NCBI GenBank assembly: GCA_937124525.1
Contig: CAKZLA010000345.1
Span: 1-8,769 of the forward strand
Direction of reading: 5' to 3'
Origin: an uncultured Desulfobacterium sp.
GTDB taxonomy: Bacteria; Desulfobacterota; Desulfobacteria; Desulfobacterales; Desulfobacteraceae
Length of the DNA stretch: 8,769 nucleotides
A program made the translations under genes and the position numbers. Positions 5,061 through 8,769 of the stretch are shown one piece after another (within the stretch, counting starts at the first letter, position 1; each line of letters starts with the position of its first letter). The notes under the pieces were generated by a model. That model saw nothing but the letters and a program-made list of their open reading frames with translations, did no database searches and had not been told where the DNA came from.

Positions 5061-6954
5061 ATCCATGTACGATAATGAAAACAAGCAAGATCCAACGGCA
5101 ACCATTGGGCTGTGGACATTTTTAAAAAAAGGCTTCTACCGATTTTCCATACCATTAAAGTTATTGATTCTCATCCTTCCTCTGGTCTGTATTCCCATAA
5201 CCATAGTCGGGTACTGGTCCGTTGAGACCTCAGTGGAAAGCGTAACTCAACTATCACGGAAATTACAATTACTACAGGCAAAGGAAGCAGCCAGGCAGAT
5301 TGATTCGATCTTTCAATCCGCCTTCAACGATCTTGGAATCATGACACGGCTTATTACCTATTCCTATTCCATGGGAAATGTGGAGGGCAAGGCATTACTC
5401 TGGGAAAAAGACACATTCGCAAGAAATGTTCGGTTTTTAATGGACAGCTTCATTAAGAATACCCCTTACTATTTTCAAATCCGTTTTGTAAATCAGAAGG
5501 CTGAAACTGTTGTGGCAGTTTCCCACTGGGATCAATCGAACGATAAAAGTCCTCCTGCTGATGATATAACCATCTGTAAGGAAACCCCAAAAAAACGAAC
5601 CGCTGTTCATATCTCACCCATCGTCAAAGATTCTGAAGGTATCAACTACTTTATCCATTTATCCAAACCGATTTTTGATAAAAAAAACCGTTTCACCGGA
5701 GCCATTATTTTTGATCTGGATTACACCCGGGTAATGGAACTGGTTCAAAGAATTCACGTGGGCAACCGGGGTTCAGCCTTTCTGGTGGACGAGCGGGGGC
5801 GCACCATTGCCCACCCCGCATTTGAACCCTATGAGTATGATCTGAACAGATATGATGATCCCCGATTGCGGGAGTTTATCATCCACATGCTGTCTGGAAA
5901 GACCGGGTGGATGACCTTTTACGAACAGGGAGAAAAAGCTGCCGCCTTTGCACCAATTCCCAGTATGAACTGGTCATTGGCCGTCAGTATTCCCATTGAT
6001 GAATTCAAACAAAAGGCAAATATACTTGCTTCCAACACGGTTATGGTGGTGATGGTGATGATCCTTCTCTCCACCATCATTGTCATATTACTTTCCTTCC
6101 GCATCATCCGCCCCATACGAAATCTTGTCATGGCAACGGAGCAGGTGGCTTCCGGGGATTTGAGCCGTGAAATTCCCATTCAATCAACAGATGAACTGGG
6201 ATTGCTGACAACCTCGTTTAATCGCATGATTATAAGCCTCAGAGAAATTCAGGCCGAGCTTGTCTCATCTGAAAAATTGATCTCCATGGGAAGACTTTCA
6301 GCGGGGGTGGCCCATGAAATCAGAAATCCCCTGAATGCCATGAAAGGTGCCATTACCTACCTGAAACGACGCAGATCCAAGGACGCCCTGGTAATGGAAT
6401 ACTCTGAAATTGTCTTTGAAGAAATTGAGCGGTTGAGCGAATTTGTAACCGAATTTTTACTTTATGCCCGACAATCCAGCCCACAGAAAATAACCACTGA
6501 CCTAAATGATCTGCTCCGGACGGCACGCACGCTTTTTAACAATACGTTCCAGAAACAGAAATTTAATGTGGTTGAGCAACTGGACATTACCCTTCCCATG
6601 ATACCGCTGGACCCACAGCAATTGGAGCAGGTTTTTTTAAATCTTCTTATCAATGCCGGTCATGCCATGCATGGGGGAGGAACTCTTTGGATTTCAACGA
6701 AAATTACGCCTGTGGAACGTAGGAAAAAGGGGGAGCCTGCCAATATAACGGTGACCATCCGGGACAACGGCACAGGAATTGATGAAGACGATCTTAAATA
6801 CATATTTGATCCATTTTACAGCACCAAGGAGTCAGGAACGGGCCTGGGATTACCCATCAGCCTAAGCATAGTGGAAAACCATGGCGGACATCTACGGGTT
6901 TCCAGTATTAAGGGTCGAGGGACCACCATAACCATTGAATTACCTGTTACTTGA
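5053..6954 (+). CDS. Membrane sensor histidine kinase (Cache-HAMP-HisKA-HATPase, NtrB/ZraS-like output)
   Basis: The 633-residue protein has a short cytoplasmic N-terminus, transmembrane segment 1 (about 33-54), a periplasmic dCache-like sensor region (about 58-320, with GAIIFDLDYTRVMELV and FLVDERGRTIAHP typical of these folds), transmembrane segment 2 (about 326-350), a HAMP linker (about 350-403, RIIRPIRNL through DELGLLTTSFNRM), the dimerisation/phosphoacceptor helix with His421 in GVAHEIRNPLNAM, and a complete ATPase domain: N box NLLINAGHAM (530-539), G1 DNGTGI (571-576), F box FDPFYSTK (585-592), G2 GTGLGL (595-600). All catalytic features are intact, so it should autophosphorylate and pass phosphate to the response regulator 204 bp downstream. 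The H box HEIRNP and short HisKA-HATPase output are those of kinases partnered with sigma-54-type regulators. The ATG at 5053 is the first possible start because a TAA lies about 20 bp upstream in frame. The ligand is unknown; Cache domains usually bind small organic molecules. Confidence 0.93.
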   Translation: MIKSMYDNENKQDPTATIGLWTFLKKGFYRFSIPLKLLILILPLVCIPITIVGYWSVETSVESVTQLSRKLQLLQAKEAARQIDSIFQSAFNDLGIMTRLITYSYSMGNVEGKALLWEKDTFARNVRFLMDSFIKNTPYYFQIRFVNQKAETVVAVSHWDQSNDKSPPADDITICKETPKKRTAVHISPIVKDSEGINYFIHLSKPIFDKKNRFTGAIIFDLDYTRVMELVQRIHVGNRGSAFLVDERGRTIAHPAFEPYEYDLNRYDDPRLREFIIHMLSGKTGWMTFYEQGEKAAAFAPIPSMNWSLAVSIPIDEFKQKANILASNTVMVVMVMILLSTIIVILLSFRIIRPIRNLVMATEQVASGDLSREIPIQSTDELGLLTTSFNRMIISLREIQAELVSSEKLISMGRLSAGVAHEIRNPLNAMKGAITYLKRRRSKDALVMEYSEIVFEEIERLSEFVTEFLLYARQSSPQKITTDLNDLLRTARTLFNNTFQKQKFNVVEQLDITLPMIPLDPQQLEQVFLNLLINAGHAMHGGGTLWISTKITPVERRKKGEPANITVTIRDNGTGIDEDDLKYIFDPFYSTKESGTGLGLPISLSIVENHGGHLRVSSIKGRGTTITIELPVT

Positions 6955-6965
6955 TGATTACCCCC

Positions 6966-7070
6966 TTAGGGAGTCAGAGCAAATCAATTTACCTGCAAAT
7001 CCCATTGAAAAATGGGATATATCTAAGTCTGGAAAAATAAGTGGTAAATTGAAAACTTCTGACTCCCTTA
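6966..7070. repeat. MITE-like palindromic element flanked by TTA direct repeats, between kinase and regulator genes
   Basis: A 99-bp element (6969-7067) begins GGGAGTCAGA and ends TCTGACTCCC, a perfect 10-bp terminal inverted repeat. It is flanked on both sides by TTA (6966-6968 and 7068-7070), consistent with a 3-bp target-site duplication. The repeat continues inward: after six mostly divergent bases, CAATTTACC (6985-6993) pairs perfectly with GGTAAATTG (7043-7051), so the ends match at 20 of 25 positions. Inside is a perfect 8-bp hairpin, ATCCCATT (6999-7006) with AATGGGAT (7011-7018), capped by GAAA. No coding capacity is seen. It has the features of a non-autonomous miniature inverted-repeat element. 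As RNA it would fold into a long hairpin followed by TTAGATTTTTG, so it may also reduce read-through from kinase to regulator. Confidence 0.6.
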
Positions 7071-7080
7071 GATTTTTGTC

Positions 7081-7115
7081 TCTGATTTTCGTGTTATTTT
7101 GGCAAGAGAATCAGA
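7081..7115 (+). other. Second hairpin in the kinase-regulator gap
   Basis: TCTGATTTTC (7081-7090) pairs with GAGAATCAGA (7106-7115) with one G-T pair and a 15-nt loop, directly after the palindromic element and about 40 bp before the regulator start. It could be part of an attenuation structure or chance in AT-rich DNA. No promoter is evident in the 203-bp gap. Confidence 0.2.
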
Positions 7116-7157
7116 AAACCTTTTTGGTTCTGGCTTGTCCAGGTTGGGAGATTTCAG

Positions 7158-8363
7158 TTGAAAAAAAAGGTTCTGGTTGTGGACGACAAAATAAATACCC
7201 TTAAGGTCGTGTGCGCCATTTTAGAACATGAAGGATATACTGTTTTAAGGGCAAGAAATGGTAATGATGCTCTCTGCATTTTCCAGAATGAACAGCAAAT
7301 TGATGCCATTTTGTCGGACATGAAAATGCCCGACATGGGTGGCATGGAACTTTTTTTTCGAATCAGAAGCATGAAATTTAAAATCCCGTTTCTCATCATG
7401 ACCGCCCATGGTTCGATTCAATTGGCTGTGGAGGCCATGGCCCGGGGAATTTACAGATACCTGGTCAAACCGTTGAATTACGATGAGTTATGCATTGTAC
7501 TGGAACAGGCCATCCGGGAAAAAAAGACAACTACGGAGCTTGAAACCGCAAAACGGCAGATCCGGGGAAAGGTTGCCGTAAAAAATATCATCGGTACCCA
7601 CAGGTCCATGGAACCTGTGTTTGAAATGCTGGAAACCGTGGCCCCCACCGACACACCTGTACTGGTGTGCGGAGAAACAGGCACAGGAAAGGAGCTGTTG
7701 GCCCGGGCCATCCATTGCTCAAGCAATCGCCATGATCATCCCATGGTCTGCATTAATTCGGCTGTACTTCCGGACAATCTGCTGGAAGCAGAACTCTTCG
7801 GATACAAAAAAGGGGGCTTTACCGGTGCAATCACTGGATCAAGGGGACAAGTGGAGACAGCCAACGGTGGCACACTTTTTCTCCATGATATCCATCTTAT
7901 GAGTCTGAAAATTCAGACCAAGCTGTTGCATTTTCTTAAGGAGGGGGCCTTTGATCCGGTGGGAGGACTCAAGACCTGTTATGCGGATATCAGGGTTATC
8001 GCCTCCACCAGCAAAAATCTCCATGAAAAGATCAAGGCAAACCGTTTTTTAAATGAGCTTCTCTGCTGCATTAACGTATTTACCATCACCCTTCCCCCCC
8101 TGCGGAGCAGGGGAGATGATCTGGTGCTGCTCATCAACTATTTCATTGAAAAATATGCCCGGAGATATAACAGAACCATCAAGGGAATGGCACCGGAAGC
8201 GATGGAGGCTTTGTCGGAATATGGCTGGCCCGGTAACATCCGGGAACTTGAAAATTGCGTGGCCCGGTGCGTTATCATTGCCGGAGAAGAGATCATTCAA
8301 CAAAGTGATCTGCCCGAAAAAATTGTAATTAAAAAAACAACGGCTATCCCACCATTTCACTGA
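7158..8363 (+). CDS. Sigma-54-type response regulator (receiver + AAA+), with degenerate catalytic residues and no DNA-binding domain
   Basis: The 401-residue protein starts at TTG 7158 with GGGAG seven bases upstream. Residues 1-120 are a receiver domain with Asp9/Asp10, phosphoacceptor Asp54, Thr82 and Lys104 all intact. Residues 143-386 are a sigma-54-interaction AAA+ domain: Walker A GETGTGKE (172-179), the sigma-54-contacting loop GGFTGA (219-224, usually GAFTGA) and sensor II GWPGNIRELEN (356-366). The Walker B normally FLDEI is FLHDI (His243, Asp244), and the segment normally FREDLYYRLN is FLNELLCCIN (297-306), so both arginine-finger positions known from PspF are Leu298 and Cys304. 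The protein stops soon after the AAA+ domain, without the Fis-type helix-turn-helix usual in NtrC/AtoC/ZraR proteins. It likely receives phosphate from the kinase upstream but should hydrolyse ATP poorly and cannot bind DNA in the standard way. Its last 20 bp overlap the convergent EthD-family gene. It may be a decaying gene or a modulatory subunit. Confidence 0.9.
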   Translation: MKKKVLVVDDKINTLKVVCAILEHEGYTVLRARNGNDALCIFQNEQQIDAILSDMKMPDMGGMELFFRIRSMKFKIPFLIMTAHGSIQLAVEAMARGIYRYLVKPLNYDELCIVLEQAIREKKTTTELETAKRQIRGKVAVKNIIGTHRSMEPVFEMLETVAPTDTPVLVCGETGTGKELLARAIHCSSNRHDHPMVCINSAVLPDNLLEAELFGYKKGGFTGAITGSRGQVETANGGTLFLHDIHLMSLKIQTKLLHFLKEGAFDPVGGLKTCYADIRVIASTSKNLHEKIKANRFLNELLCCINVFTITLPPLRSRGDDLVLLINYFIEKYARRYNRTIKGMAPEAMEALSEYGWPGNIRELENCVARCVIIAGEEIIQQSDLPEKIVIKKTTAIPPFH

Positions 8364-8655
8364 TCTGAAAAATGGGTTGAATATCAGTAAAGTTGGGCAG
8401 ATCTTCACCCAGATCAGGGTCATGGGCCTGCATCCCTTTTTTCATCTCTTCCATGGAGTTGAACACCAGGTGCCCCACTGCAACATAGGGAGCAGGTTTC
8501 CCTGGCGGGTTGGACCCTACCCCTTTGTCAATTTCGGTGCGTACCAGACCATAGGGCTCCAGCAATTTATGGACCAGCGCCATATGGGTCCGGGCATAAT
8601 AATTTAAATCAAATTTTCCACCGTCGTTGGGATACATGACTGAAATGCGAATCAT
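8344..8655 (-). CDS. EthD-family small protein
   Basis: The 103-residue product begins MIRISVMYPNDGGKFDLNYY, followed by the 'THMALVHKLLEPYGL' helix and a closing beta strand. This matches the EthD family of small ferredoxin-like-fold (dimeric alpha-beta barrel) proteins: the usual opening is 'M...VLYP....FD..YY...H..L', here with His19. Family members are named after a protein needed for ethyl tert-butyl ether breakdown, but most have no known reaction; several sit in catabolic gene sets. The start is supported by AAGGAG seven bases upstream. It overlaps the 3' end of the response regulator by 20 bp in convergent orientation and lies 18 bp after the stop of a broken integrase, so its present position is probably the result of rearrangement. 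Confidence 0.85.
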   Translation of the reverse strand: MIRISVMYPNDGGKFDLNYYARTHMALVHKLLEPYGLVRTEIDKGVGSNPPGKPAPYVAVGHLVFNSMEEMKKGMQAHDPDLGEDLPNFTDIQPIFQISEMVG

Positions 8656-8673
8656 TTTTGTTCTCCTTGATAT

Positions 8674-8769
8674 TTACTGAGAGATAAGTTCATTTTCGGA
8701 AATGGGAACCGTTCGGTCTTTTTTCCCTTTACCATCATGGATAGTGAGAACACCGGCATCGAAATTAAA
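8674..8769 (-). pseudogene. Truncated tyrosine recombinase (phage-type integrase) fragment, 5' end outside window
   Basis: The minus-strand frame entering from the right edge reads FNFDAGVLTIHDGKGKKD and then RTVPISENELISQ before a TAA at 8674-8676. 'LTIHDGKGKKDRTVPL' is the beta-hairpin that carries the catalytic Lys of tyrosine recombinases (XerC/D and phage or integron integrase type), where the family continues for about another 100 residues with the HxxR box and the nucleophilic Tyr. Here the protein ends only 10 residues after the hairpin, so the last three catalytic elements are missing and the recombinase should be inactive. It ends 18 bp before EthD. The upstream part is not in the window, so the extent of the remaining gene is unknown. 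Confidence 0.65.

Noticed and set aside
6935..7204. An 89-codon + strand frame across the kinase-regulator gap
   Set aside because: It overlaps the kinase end and the regulator start in another frame and runs straight through the palindromic element; the translation has no recognisable domain.
8049..8423. A 124-codon minus-strand frame over the regulator 3' end
   Set aside because: It is antisense to conserved AAA+ motifs of the regulator and overlaps the EthD gene on the same strand; no ribosome site or motif was seen.
1..8769. CRISPR array, tRNA or rRNA genes, or a retron-like RNA around the palindromic element
   Set aside because: No regularly spaced direct repeats and no tRNA-like cloverleaf or rRNA segments were seen, and there is no reverse transcriptase gene in the window to pair with the structured element at 6966-7070.

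Overview
The window looks like chromosomal DNA from a sulfate-reducing or related anaerobic deltaproteobacterium of the Desulfobacteraceae type. This is inferred from overall gene style and is not proven by any marker: a membrane-bound Cache/HAMP histidine kinase paired with a sigma-54-type (AAA+) response regulator, a LivG-type ABC ATPase, an outer-membrane beta-barrel protein with a C-terminal Phe, moderate GC genes separated by very AT-rich intergenic DNA, and scattered gene remnants. Layout from left to right: (1) the C-terminal end of an NmrA/QorB-like SDR oxidoreductase on the + strand, running into a GC-rich double hairpin. (2) A minus-strand block holding an NAD(P)-dependent aldehyde dehydrogenase, preceded by a 13-codon leader ORF with a very strong Shine-Dalgarno; then a frameshifted remnant of an FG-GAP/VCBS-repeat protein; then an outer-membrane porin-like protein; then a solitary LivG-type ATPase starting at TTG. 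(3) A roughly 470-bp AT-rich divergent regulatory region. It carries a good -24/-12 (sigma-54) promoter candidate pointing at livG, three related dyad elements, and a possible small ORF overlapping the next gene. (4) On the + strand, a complete Cache-HAMP-HisKA-HATPase sensor kinase; then a 99-bp palindromic MITE-like element with a 3-bp TTA duplication; then a response regulator with receiver and AAA+ domains. (5) On the minus strand, an EthD-family small protein whose 3' end overlaps the regulator's 3' end, preceded by a broken tyrosine-recombinase (integrase) fragment at the right edge. How the genes may work together (inference): the kinase would sense a periplasmic ligand and phosphorylate the regulator, and the sigma-54 promoter facing livG is an obvious candidate output (uptake through the porin and ABC transporter, oxidation by the aldehyde dehydrogenase). 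The regulator is the surprise. Its Walker A, GAFTGA-like loop, sensor II and all receiver residues are present, but its Walker B is HD instead of DE, both arginine-finger positions are lost, and the C-terminal Fis DNA-binding helix-turn-helix is absent. It therefore looks like a non-hydrolysing, non-DNA-binding sigma-54 activator relative: either a decayed gene or a modulatory/dominant-negative subunit. The MITE-like element upstream and the integrase debris downstream suggest that this regulatory locus has been remodelled by mobile DNA.
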